A DNA stretch of 11,498 bases from positions 1-11,498 of the forward strand of contig DAOVXH010000039.1 in assembly GCA_030636255.1 (NCBI GenBank), written 5' to 3'. The first letter of the stretch is position 1. Each line of letters opens with the position of its first letter. The position numbers were made by a program, and so were the translations under genes. This stretch comes from Methanomassiliicoccales archaeon. Lineage in GTDB: Archaea; Thermoplasmatota; Thermoplasmata; SG8-5. Below the pieces are notes generated by a model, which searched no databases, was not told the origin of the DNA, and saw only the letters and a list, made by a program, of their open reading frames with translations. Shown in pieces: positions 1-7,300 of this stretch.

Positions 1-209
1 ACAGGGCCGGAACCCAGTCCCTTGAACGTATTGGAGAAAAGCATGTTCGTGTGGAACTTCAGAACTGGGACTGTGATGAAGTGTGGTATGATTTCTTCAG
101 AGGTCGTTTGCAGGGAGTTCTTGAGCTTACTGGCAGGACCGGAGTTGTGCATTTGCAGCCTGCTGATGAAGACAAGGCCATCAGAATACTGGACATCAAA
201 TGGGGGTGA
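1..209 (+). CDS. 3' end of an unidentified protein (partial)
   Basis: The open frame is codons 3-209, giving 68 residues before TGA at 207-209; the start lies left of the window. The fragment is rich in charged and aromatic residues (VELQNWDCDEVWYDFFRGRL) and ends in ILDIKWG. This frame is preferred over the overlapping 22-213 frame because its stop lies just before the next gene and is embedded in that gene's ribosome binding site (GGGGGTGAATAATG), which is the usual layout of a coupled archaeal operon. The composition and the terminal I-x-W recall small sensory or ligand-binding domains such as those related to DUF2378, but this is only a weak impression and no function is assigned. It is probably co-transcribed with the nitroreductase downstream. 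Confidence 0.6.
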   Translation, partial: RAGTQSLERIGEKHVRVELQNWDCDEVWYDFFRGRLQGVLELTGRTGVVHLQPADEDKAIRILDIKWG

Positions 210-212
210 ATA

Positions 213-788
213 ATGGAAAACGAAAAGTTACTGGAAATCATGAAAAACCGCCGGACAGTTCGGAATTTTCTTGCCAAGCCAGTTGATGAGGCTAGCTTGA
301 ACAGAATTATCGAAGCCCTTACCCTGCCGCCGTCTGGAGCAGGCCTGCTCCCCTATGGTACAGTCGTTGTCAGGGACCCGGAGATGAAGCAGAAGATCCG
401 GGAAGGTGCCCAAAAAGTTGAAATAGAGTATTATGAAAGACTCACTGGCCGCCTGAAAGACAAGTTCGATAAGATGGGGGTTAATTCTGAAAAACCATTC
501 CTCACGGATGCTCCTGTCCTGCTGATTATCGCCGGGGACACAGAAAAACCATACTGGCTGGAATCAACCTGGCTTGCCATAGGTTATATTGTCCTGGCAA
601 TAGAAAATGAGGGACTTGGCTCTGTAACCTACACGCCTTCTGATTTTTCATTTATTATGGATTTGCTGAAAATACCAGACAGATTTGTGCCCCAAGTGAT
701 TCTGCCAGTTGGATATCCGGCCAATAAAAAGCCGCCAAAGAAGTCACGACCGGAAGGGCGGATTTATTACGAGGAATGTAAGGAATAA
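213..788 (+). CDS. Nitroreductase-family FMN oxidoreductase
   Basis: This 191-residue protein matches the nitroreductase fold in length and layout; members are FMN-dependent NAD(P)H oxidoreductases, usually cytosolic dimers. The N-terminus has the phosphate-binding signature RRTVRNF (about residues 13-19). The middle has LESTWLAIGYIVLAIENEGLG, in the position of the family's helix of the W/A-x-G-x-x-x-N/L-A-x-x-x-GLG type, and the C-terminus has the LPVGYPA strand followed by a basic tail. The usual PSxxNxQPW loop is replaced by PSGAGLLPY, so flavin contacts or substrate may differ. The ATG at 213 is preceded by a GGTGA ribosome site overlapping the stop of the upstream gene, so translation is probably coupled. 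Family is clear; substrate is unknown. Confidence 0.85.
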   Translation: MENEKLLEIMKNRRTVRNFLAKPVDEASLNRIIEALTLPPSGAGLLPYGTVVVRDPEMKQKIREGAQKVEIEYYERLTGRLKDKFDKMGVNSEKPFLTDAPVLLIIAGDTEKPYWLESTWLAIGYIVLAIENEGLGSVTYTPSDFSFIMDLLKIPDRFVPQVILPVGYPANKKPPKKSRPEGRIYYEECKE

Positions 789-808
789 TTGCATCAACCT
801 TCCAAAAC

Positions 809-817
809 TATATTTTA
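809..817 (+). promoter_or_regulatory. TATA box for the aminotransferase gene
   Basis: TATATTTTA is centred about 27 bases before the ATG at 841, the normal archaeal distance from TATA centre to transcription start. This predicts a leaderless mRNA beginning at or next to the ATG, which agrees with the lack of a Shine-Dalgarno sequence immediately before that codon. Confidence 0.55.
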
Positions 818-840
818 GGGGTCATCAATGCCCGACGGCT

Positions 841-1929
841 ATGAATCCATTCGACTTTGCCCACAAGCATGCAAAAGAAATAACCTGGATGTCCCAGAAC
901 ACCAATCAGATTCCAATGACTGATGTTATTGAGAAGGCTATTCAGGAAGCTATTTCCTGGAAAGAATACAATCTATACCCCAGGTCAAACGGTATATTCG
1001 GATTAACAGAGCTTCTGAAGGAACATCTTGGACTGCCAGATGATTATGAAGTATTGCTCACAAATGGCGGAATTGAGGGTTTATACATCCTCACAAGAGC
1101 TTTGCTGGAGAAAGGCGATGAAGTTATCTGCACTGACCCCAGCTTTTTGCCAATTCATCATCAGATTGAGATTTCCGGAGCAAAGCCAGTGGAGATTCCT
1201 ATTTATCAAAAGCCATGGAAAATGACTCCAGAGCAGATACAGGAGGCAATAACCCCAAGAACAAAAATGATACTGCTCATTGACCCCATAAATCCCATGG
1301 GAACAGCCTACACCAAGGACGAAATTAAGGCCATTTGCCAGATAGCCCAGGACAATGACATTCTGATAATCGATGATATCACCTACCGCGATTTTTCAGA
1401 ACCCTTCCCAACCTATGACCTTGTTCCAGACAGAACTCTGGTGAGCTACACATTCTCCAAACAATGCGGCCTGGCAGGTATGAGAATCGGTATGGTGGCT
1501 GCTCCAAAAGCGCTCATGGACAAGATGAGGCCCTACAACACAAACGTTCTCAGCGTGAACATCCTTGCTCAAAGGGCGGCCATGGCTGCAATGGAAACAA
1601 TCGACAATTGGCTTCCTCCATTGCGAGCCCAGCTTCTGAAAAATCAGGCCATAATCAAGTCTGCCGTAGAAAAAATGGACGGTTGTTTCTTACCAGTCTA
1701 CCCATCAAGCACCAATATGTTTGTAATCGATATCAGCCAAACTGGTGTTGACCCAGATGATTTGCAGGACAAAATGCTCTATGATTACAAGGTCTTTGTC
1801 AGGTCTGGCAACTATGTGTCCAAATCATTTGGCGAGAGCTTCATCCGGGTTTCTTTCTCGGTTCCACAGCCAAGTGTGGAACGTTTTGCCAGCATCTTTC
1901 CCGAGGTCATGGGCCTGTTGAAAAAATAG
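841..1929 (+). CDS. PLP-dependent class I/II aminotransferase
   Basis: This 362-residue protein has the fold type I aminotransferase signatures in order: N151-P-M-G, equivalent to the NPTG loop but with Met for Thr; D179-I-T-Y182, equivalent to the D-x-x-Y that contacts the pyridine nitrogen and phenol oxygen; the Schiff-base lysine K207 in FSKQCGLAGMRIG; and R336 in FIRVSF, the arginine that binds the substrate carboxylate. Length and motifs fit the aspartate/aromatic and HisC-like archaeal aminotransferases; the amino donor and the pathway cannot be read from sequence alone. The frame is open back to an ATG at 709, but that extension would overlap the nitroreductase gene and has no family similarity. 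ATG 841 is chosen because a TATA box lies about 27 bases upstream, implying leaderless translation. Confidence 0.88.
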   Translation: MNPFDFAHKHAKEITWMSQNTNQIPMTDVIEKAIQEAISWKEYNLYPRSNGIFGLTELLKEHLGLPDDYEVLLTNGGIEGLYILTRALLEKGDEVICTDPSFLPIHHQIEISGAKPVEIPIYQKPWKMTPEQIQEAITPRTKMILLIDPINPMGTAYTKDEIKAICQIAQDNDILIIDDITYRDFSEPFPTYDLVPDRTLVSYTFSKQCGLAGMRIGMVAAPKALMDKMRPYNTNVLSVNILAQRAAMAAMETIDNWLPPLRAQLLKNQAIIKSAVEKMDGCFLPVYPSSTNMFVIDISQTGVDPDDLQDKMLYDYKVFVRSGNYVSKSFGESFIRVSFSVPQPSVERFASIFPEVMGLLKK

Positions 1930-1934
1930 GCAAT

Positions 1935-1946
1935 ATTTTTATACAT
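1935..1946 (+). promoter_or_regulatory. TATA box for the surface-protein gene
   Basis: TTTTTATACATA lies in the 43-base gap after the aminotransferase stop. Transcription would start near 1966-1969, giving a leader of only a few bases before ATG 1973. The surface protein is therefore probably transcribed independently of the aminotransferase. Confidence 0.55.
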
Positions 1947-1972
1947 AGAATCAATGCCAAGAAAGAATATCC

Positions 1973-3361
1973 ATGTTATCAAAAATTAAATCCACGGTTA
2001 TGGTAATTGCACTTGCAGCAGTATTCATATCAATTGTATGGATGCCAGTGGTCTCTGCGGCCCCACCTCCAGTCACCACAGTGAATTACTCTCAACCAAA
2101 TTATGGCACATCGCCGATTTATGTTAACACAATCACAGATTTCACCTTGACATCTGTTGACGATAATGGCACTTCTGTTTCCAATATCTGGTACAGCTGG
2201 AATGCTAATAATTACACCAAGTACACAGGTGCATTCAATGCAGTTGTGGAGAATCTGATTGTAGGCGGAGTTCCACAATTTCCAATTGATCTGGAAGGTC
2301 TGAATACCCTGTATTACAATGCCACTGATGACCAGGGAAATGCAGAGTCCCCAAAATCCATTCAAGTATACGTGGATGACCGGGTGCCAATTACCAGCAT
2401 TGATTATATTGGAGAACAGCACGTCAGCGGTTATCAGTACCTGACATCTGATACGGAAATCAGGCTTAGTGCTTCGGATATTGGCTCTGGCCTGGATACT
2501 ATTTATTACTCAATAGATGATGGTTCAGATATGGAATATTCAGGTGTGTTCAGTATCGCCGATAATGGTCGTCACACAGTTAATTTCTATGCAGAGGACA
2601 ATCTGGGAAATCAGGAATCCAAACAAACGGTGCAAGTCTATGTTGATGATGTAGGCCCCACGGTGAGTATCACCACCGGCTCCCCATCCCATGATATGTC
2701 TGGAACTGTTTATGTCACTTCAGAATCTCTATTTTCAATATCTGCCAATGCCGAATCTGGCATCCACTCAATCAAATATAATATTGATTCTGGTTCCTGG
2801 CTTACCTATTCCACAACCTTCTCGATTCCAGTTGAGGCCTCCCACACAATAAGATACTATGCCACTGACAATTTAGGCCATGTAAGTACAGAAAGGTCAC
2901 TGAACCTGGTGGTGGATGATTCTTCACCCACAATACTCACATCTCCAACTGGTGATGGAATTATTGAAGTGGAATCCGGTACCTTGTTCTACATAAATTG
3001 CACAGACGCTCCCAATGGTGTTGGAACAAGCTATGTCTATTACAGCCTTAATGATGGAGAATCATGGAAGACCTATTATGGCCCAATATTGATTGAAGAG
3101 GACATGAGCATTATCTTCTATGGTGAGGATATTCTGGGAAATGATATTTCTGAAACAACCTATAACTTTGAGATAGCATCACCCTCTTCTGGAATATCTA
3201 ATACTGCCTATATGTACCTGGGCTCATGCCTGATTACTGTAGGGTTGATTATTGTTTACTTCATCATTACCAGGGGTGGTGATGGCAAGGATACGCCAAG
3301 TAAATCGAAAAAAGATAGCAAGTCATCCAAACCCAAGAAAAAGACAAAGAGGAACGGCTAG
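1973..3361 (+). CDS. Secreted, membrane-anchored Ig-like repeat surface protein
   Basis: This 462-residue protein has a signal peptide (K4/K6, hydrophobic stretch to about residue 28, cleavage probably near VVSAA). Four tandem beta-rich repeats follow, ending near residues 136, 226, 316 and 400. The first three each close with VDD, spaced exactly 90 residues apart. Each contains a W/Y-Y-S-x-[ND]-[DG]-x-S-x-Y core and a Y-x-A-x-D-x-x-G-x-x-[ES] strand, the pattern of OmpL47/chitobiase-C-type Ig-like domains. Five N-x-S/T sequons are in the extracellular part. A hydrophobic segment at about 412-432 and a lysine-rich tail (KPKKKTKRNG) give an outside-in topology with a short cytoplasmic anchor. 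It could be a cell-envelope or adhesion component. The ligand is unknown. Its gene converges on the tRNA. Confidence 0.8.
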   Translation: MLSKIKSTVMVIALAAVFISIVWMPVVSAAPPPVTTVNYSQPNYGTSPIYVNTITDFTLTSVDDNGTSVSNIWYSWNANNYTKYTGAFNAVVENLIVGGVPQFPIDLEGLNTLYYNATDDQGNAESPKSIQVYVDDRVPITSIDYIGEQHVSGYQYLTSDTEIRLSASDIGSGLDTIYYSIDDGSDMEYSGVFSIADNGRHTVNFYAEDNLGNQESKQTVQVYVDDVGPTVSITTGSPSHDMSGTVYVTSESLFSISANAESGIHSIKYNIDSGSWLTYSTTFSIPVEASHTIRYYATDNLGHVSTERSLNLVVDDSSPTILTSPTGDGIIEVESGTLFYINCTDAPNGVGTSYVYYSLNDGESWKTYYGPILIEEDMSIIFYGEDILGNDISETTYNFEIASPSSGISNTAYMYLGSCLITVGLIIVYFIITRGGDGKDTPSKSKKDSKSSKPKKKTKRNG

Positions 3362-3375
3362 GCATAATTGTTATT

Positions 3376-3387
3376 AAAAAATTAAAA
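3376..3387 (-). terminator. T-rich terminator after tRNA-Glu
   Basis: On the - strand the tRNA 3' end is followed at once by CTTTTAATTTTTTAAT, two T-runs of the kind at which archaeal RNA polymerase stops. It also shows that no CCA is encoded. Confidence 0.5.
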
Positions 3388-3388
3388 G

Positions 3389-3461
3389 TGCTCTCGGCGG
3401 AATTTGAATCCGCGTCGAAGCCTCGAGAGGGCTTCATGATTGGCCACTACACTACGAGAGC
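3389..3461 (-). tRNA. tRNA-Glu, anticodon CTC
   Basis: The 73-base gene reads from 3461 down to 3389. The acceptor stem is GCTCTCG paired with CGAGAGC, discriminator A. The D arm (GTGTAGTGGCCAATCAT) is the one typical of archaeal tRNA-Glu. The anticodon stem AAGCC/GGCTT encloses loop CTCTCGA, giving anticodon CTC, which reads GAG. The T arm is GCGGA-TTCAAAT-TCCGC. CCA is not encoded and must be added after transcription, and there is no intron. It is convergent with the surface-protein gene. Confidence 0.95.
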
Positions 3462-3646
3462 AAATTGGTTTACGAAGAAAACAAATTTGCGACTTAGGGG
3501 AGTTTGCTTGCGAATTCCCTGTTAAGACAGATTTGCAAAGCAAATCTGGCACTTGTCACATATTTGCACTTCGCTATATCGGCCAGAACCCTTGATACAT
3601 GTCAATTATTTAACCATTATGCATTATCTCATTTTCTAAAAGCTAA
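3462..3646. other. Gene-free intergenic stretch
   Basis: I see no plausible ORF here. The stretch holds the region upstream of the tRNA, where no convincing TATA box is visible, an imperfect inverted repeat at about 3493-3526 (CTTA...GGGGA facing TTCCC...TAAG) and the perfect hairpin at 3528-3548. The remainder is AT-rich with no pattern I can interpret. Confidence 0.5.
3528..3548. repeat. Perfect 9-bp inverted repeat with 3-base loop
   Basis: CAGATTTGC and GCAAATCTG flank AAA. There is no T-run next to it on either strand, so it is not an obvious terminator; it could be a protein-binding palindrome or an RNA hairpin about 70 bases upstream of the tRNA on the - strand. Confidence 0.6.
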
Positions 3647-3686
3647 TTTTTCATTCACTCTGAGTTAAAACTAATTGAATGAAAAA
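3647..3686 (-). terminator. Second hairpin downstream of the small ORF
   Basis: Arms TTTTTCATTCA (3647-3657) and TGAATGAAAAA (3676-3686) pair perfectly over 11 bp around an 18-base loop. Reading the - strand, it follows the GC-rich hairpin at 3691-3741 and ends in T residues, so it may be a back-up terminator; it could also act on the + strand. Confidence 0.45.
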
Positions 3687-3741
3687 AAACGGGCGAAGCT
3701 TTTGGCAAAATGCCTAGGTTGGAGAGAGAATAGCTTCGCCC
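3682..3741 (-). terminator. GC-rich hairpin plus T-tract terminator
   Basis: On the - strand a perfect 10-bp stem (arms at 3732-3741 and 3691-3700, GGGCGAAGCT/AGCTTCGCCC) encloses a small nested stem (GGCA/TGCC, 3704-3714). The stem is followed by one G and eight T residues. This is an intrinsic-type terminator in the right place to end a transcript of the 43-residue ORF. Confidence 0.65.
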
Positions 3742-3808
3742 AAGTGGGGAAGAGTTTATCGTGATGTAATTCCACATGAACGTATGGATTGCGGATGTTT
3801 TGGCGACT

Positions 3809-3940
3809 TCAATCGTATAATGTAGATAACCATACTTTGAGGCTATCAGTCCCGGTCTCACCCTTGAGCCAACTCTTCAGGATATCGTGATTAAGTTCCT
3901 GAGGCGGTTGATTGTATTCCCGGTGATCCCTGTACATCAT
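3809..3940 (-). CDS. Small protein of unknown function, 43 residues
   Basis: The frame starts with two ATG codons (3940 and 3937) and runs to TGA at 3809-3811. The product begins MMYRDHREYNQPPQELNHD and ends KVWLSTLYD. It is polar, with two Trp and several Tyr residues, no membrane segment, no cysteine and no family I recognise. Support for expression is contextual: a TATA-like TGATATATGG about 40 bases upstream, AAGGA as a possible ribosome site, and a strong terminator about 70 bases after the stop. The same frame stays open for another 45 codons after the TGA, but that part includes the terminator stem and is probably not translated. The alternative is a structured non-coding RNA or a gene remnant. 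A direct repeat TATCGTGAT (3757-3765 and 3883-3891) spans the unit. Confidence 0.4.
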   Translation of the reverse strand: MMYRDHREYNQPPQELNHDILKSWLKGETGTDSLKVWLSTLYD

Positions 3941-3955
3941 TTTTTTCGCCGTCCT

Positions 3956-3985
3956 TACACACAATAGGTGTTTCACCATATATCA
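3956..3985 (-). promoter_or_regulatory. Promoter/operator element, copy A
   Basis: This 30-bp element matches copy B (4196-4224) at about 25 of 30 positions with one gap. On the - strand it has TGATATA as TATA box followed by GGTGAAACACC, an 11-bp palindrome at 3968-3978 lying between the TATA box and the predicted start near 3954. Further upstream are two TTGTGAAA repeats exactly 10 bp apart (4001-4008 and 4011-4018, + strand). The placement is that expected for a repressor or activator acting on the 43-residue ORF. Confidence 0.5.
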
Positions 3986-4037
3986 GGTTTAAGAAACATC
4001 TTGTGAAATCTTGTGAAAGTGTAGATGCTATTTAACA

Positions 4038-4169
4038 TTATCTAGTTATTTCCACTTCCACAGTTCCTGAACCCTTGCATTTGGAGCATGCCTGGCCACT
4101 GAGCAATTTACCTAATCCATTGCAGTTAATGCATTGCTGTCTTTCCAATACTGTGACCAGTTTTACCAT
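4038..4169 (-). CDS. Small DnaJ-type zinc-finger protein, 43 residues
   Basis: The product is MVKLVTVLERQQ, then CINCNGLG, a 7-residue linker (KLLSGQA), CSKCKGSG and TVEVEITR. The two CxxCxGxG motifs are exactly those of the cysteine-rich domain of DnaJ/Hsp40. Four cysteines would hold one zinc ion. Unlike DnaJ there is no J domain and only two of the four repeats, so it is a free-standing knuckle that may bind unfolded protein or nucleic acid, or act as a redox or metal switch. ATG 4169 is preceded by GGTG with a 5-base spacer, and the TATA-predicted start near 4193 lies inside a longer in-frame version beginning at ATG 4202 (54 residues), so the shorter form is favoured. It lies 144 bases downstream of the stop codon (4348) of the large sensor gene on the same strand. 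Confidence 0.75.
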   Translation of the reverse strand: MVKLVTVLERQQCINCNGLGKLLSGQACSKCKGSGTVEVEITR

Positions 4170-4195
4170 TTGTACACCATATCTTATTTGTGCTC

Positions 4196-4224
4196 TATAC
4201 ATAATAGGGTTTCACAGTATATCA
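4196..4224 (-). promoter_or_regulatory. Promoter/operator element, copy B
   Basis: The - strand reads TGATATAC as TATA box, then TGTGAAAC and CCTATT, matching copy A closely. TTTCAC (4210-4215) and GTGAAA (4230-4235) make an inverted pair 20 bp apart, flanking the TATA box. Predicted transcription start is near 4193, upstream of ATG 4169 with its GGTG ribosome site. Confidence 0.55.
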
Positions 4225-4296
4225 CAATAGTGAAAAAAGTTATGAAACATAATGAAATTTCATTAATAGTTTATTATCATTTTAATAATTTATTTC

Positions 4297-4355
4297 TTCT
4301 TATTTGGAGAAAACACGTTGTTCTTATTTGAAGACAGCATTTTTCTTACTTGAAG
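4297..4355. repeat. Three imperfect direct repeats at the sensor gene's 3' end
   Basis: TTCTTATTTGGAG (4297-4309), TTCTTATTTGAAG (4321-4333) and TTCTTACTTGAAG (4343-4355) are spaced 24 and 22 bases. The last covers the stop codon and final codons of the PAS gene. They look like local tandem duplication of the gene end. They may also form the AT-rich 3' untranslated region. Confidence 0.5.
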
Positions 4356-7300
4356 AAGAGACTTCTGCCTCTCTGTGTTAGTTCAAGAACCTTTTTATTT
4401 CCCTTTGTCAGTTCTACCACATAACCGCCGGCTATGAGAGACCTCACCCGTTTGCGGAAGGTTGGTTTGCTGAGCCCCAATTCTGTGCCTATTTCTGAGA
4501 ATGATGGTTTTATGCCAGTGCTATTTCTCTCGTATATTTTCTCAATGATTTCAAATTGTTCTTCATTTGGCCTGGGAACCTGCCTTTGTTCTATTTCGCT
4601 CATTTCTTTTTCTATTAATGCCATCTCTTCCTCGTTTATGCTGAATGGGTCTATTGAGAGAACAAGCACCTGTTCCTTGATGTACACAATATCCCTGAGG
4701 CTGTAAAGGAATGCCAAGCTCTCTCTAAACCCATATTTGAATATGAGATAGTCCAGTCGGTCCATTAGTATGACGCTTTTACTTGCCATGGCATTGATGC
4801 TTGTTTTTATATTGTCCAATACTTGTTCATCATCATCCTTCTGACCAAGCCATATATGATCAAATGGTCCCTGCACCAGCTTGTTTAAATCTTTCTTTGG
4901 TGTTCTTGAAATGAACAGTCCAGGATAGTCAATTCCTATTAGGTCCTTGAAGGCCTCCAGAGAAAGTCCAGGCTTGAATTCCTTCACAAGATATGCACGC
5001 CCATCCTCCAGCAGGAATTTCATCTTCTTTCTCTTTGCCTCATCTTCTGCAATTTTCCTTTCGGTTATGTCTGTGGTGATGATAAACTGGCTGATGCTGT
5101 CTCCCTCTTCACTGGTGGAAGTTCTTGTACGGATGTATCTTCTCTCCCCGCTCTTTTGCTCTATCCAGAATTCTAATTCACCAAGAATAAGGCCGGAATT
5201 TGCAGCATTTTCCATAATCTGGCTCATCTGTTCTCTTTCTTCTGGGATTATCAGGTCCAGGTGATTCATATCCATTAATTCTTCACCAGAATATCCATAA
5301 ATTTCCATGGCTCTGTCATTAACAAAAACAACTTTTTCTCCTTCGATAATGGTCATACCATCATGGATATTATCTATCATTCGTCTGAATCTACCTTCAC
5401 TCTGTGTCAGTGCTTCAAGGTTCTTTGACCTTACATAGGCAATTGTGGCTTGATGTGCCAGTATGTCCATTTTTGACAAATCATCATCATTAAATTTTCT
5501 TTCCTGGGCAATTACATTTATGACTCCAACTAACTTTCCTTCCACAATCATTGGCTCTGCGATTATGGACTGTAGATGGTCCTTATCTGTTCCTGTTCCA
5601 GGGATATAGCCTTTGATTTTTCGCTTGTCATCATAATTGGAATAGGAGCCAACCTTTTTCTTGGCAACATAGCCACTCAATCCTTCGCCAATCTTGAGCT
5701 TATGTTCCATGAATCTTTCTTTGTCTCCTTCGGCATTTGTGTAATATGGAACAAGAATCTTCTCGGTTTCATTCCACAGATATATTGTTGAACATTCACC
5801 TTCCAGAATATTCCTTGCCTGTTCTGCAATTACTGCGATGACCTCGTTCAGGTCTGTAGTGTCTGCCAGGGTAATGGTGCTTTCATAGAGCCCTCTGTAA
5901 ATCTTCTCGGATACCTGGACATTCTCTTCGGCCTCTTTCTGGAGGGTGATGTCCCTCACAACAGCAATTGTGCCATTGTACTTACCCTTGTCAAATATTG
6001 GTGAAAGATTTCCAGAGAACCACAGGGTATTATCGCCGATTTCAATATTATATTCTATATGTGCTGGCTCCCCCTTTCTGTTTTTCTTGAATGCCCCTTC
6101 AAGCATCTTAACCATGTATGGCGGCATGACCTCGGAGTGATGTTTTCCAATGAACATTTCAGGCTTCTGATAAAGTGCCCCTTCCTCTGGTGAATGATAG
6201 AACGTGAACTTCTCATCTTTATCAAAGACAAAGACCAGGTCCACCATGGAATTGAAAAATCCAATTAATTTTTCTTCATTTTCAATCAACTTATCTTGAA
6301 TCTTCTGGCGTTCTGTAATGTCGTGGCCAATTGATATGACCATGCTTGTTTTGCCATGTTCGTCTTTTATTGAACTGTTGCTCCAGGTGATTATTTTCTT
6401 TTCACCGGACTTTGTCCAGATTGGATTGACATTCGAGTGGGCACTTTTTCCCCAGGCACTCTTCCATACCTTATTCATCTCCTTGAGCATATCAGGTTTA
6501 AAAGCTAATTTGAACCAATCCTTGCCTATGGCATCTTTGCTTGTGTAGCCAGTAATCCTTTCAGCACCCTGATTGAACAATTGTATTCTGTGTTTTTCAT
6601 CCAGTCCCACTATAATTGCGTCTGCTGCCTGGACAATTGTTTCAGAGAAATCTTTCTCCTTCTGCAATGCATCCTGAATCTTCTTACGTTCTGTAAGGTC
6701 ATGGAAAATACCCTGAATAACAGGTTTTCCATTCAATTCAAAGGTACTAGCACTGATGGAGATTGGAATTTTACTGCCATCCTTGTGTAATGCATAAATC
6801 TCTTCCTCAATGGCAAACCCTTCCTTGATATGATTTTCAAAAATTGTTTTATATTTTTTGGCCATTCCTTTAGGATGAAGTTTGGTCTGGCTCATTCCGA
6901 TAATTTCTTTTCTTGAGCGACCGATGAGAGTCTCAGCTCTCTTATTTGCATCAGTTATTATACCGGTTTCAATGTCAGCCAGGAAGATAGCATCATTTGC
7001 AGTTTCGATTAATTTTCTGAATTTTTCCTCACTTTGCCTGATTACTTCCTCGGCCTTCTTTCGTTCTGTTAAATCTCTAAGGTAGACAAAGTCCGCAGGC
7101 TGGCCATTATAATCCATGGCCGCTGCATTGACCTCCACCGGAACTCTAGTCCCATCCTTTCTCAGAAGTATTGTTTCATAAATGCTAGGTGTTGGTTTTC
7201 CCTGCATTCTGGCTTTGAATAATTTTTCTACAACTGCTCTTCCCTCGGGAGCAACATTTTCAACAAAATTCCTCCCAATCTGCTCTTCAAGGGGGTATCC

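Noticed and set aside
22..213. 63-residue + strand ORF at the left edge
   Set aside because: It overlaps the better-supported frame ending at 209, whose stop sits in the nitroreductase ribosome site; its product has no recognisable pattern.
709..840. 44-residue N-terminal extension of the aminotransferase
   Set aside because: It overlaps the nitroreductase gene, lacks family similarity, and the TATA box at 809-817 places transcription start at about 841.
828..840. ATG at 828 as an alternative aminotransferase start
   Set aside because: It is not in the aminotransferase reading frame.
3671..3811. In-frame read-through of TGA in the small ORF (45 more codons), possibly selenocysteine or a broken longer gene
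   Set aside because: The extra codons include both arms of the 3691-3741 stem, and I could identify no selenocysteine insertion element; terminator DNA is the simpler explanation.
3655..3861. 68-residue - strand ORF
   Set aside because: It runs through both terminator stems and overlaps the small ORF in another frame; its product resembles no family.
3682..3960. RNase P RNA or SRP RNA
   Set aside because: I looked for the conserved cores of both (for example the GGAAGCAGCC-type SRP segment and the GAGGAAAGTCC-type RNase P segment) and found neither.
4134..4331. 65-residue + strand ORF
   Set aside because: Antisense to the zinc-finger gene and its promoter, in AT-rich DNA with no ribosome site or family pattern.
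4297..4355. Short CRISPR-like array
   Set aside because: Only three imperfect 13-bp repeats, with spacers of 11 and 9 bases, partly inside a gene.
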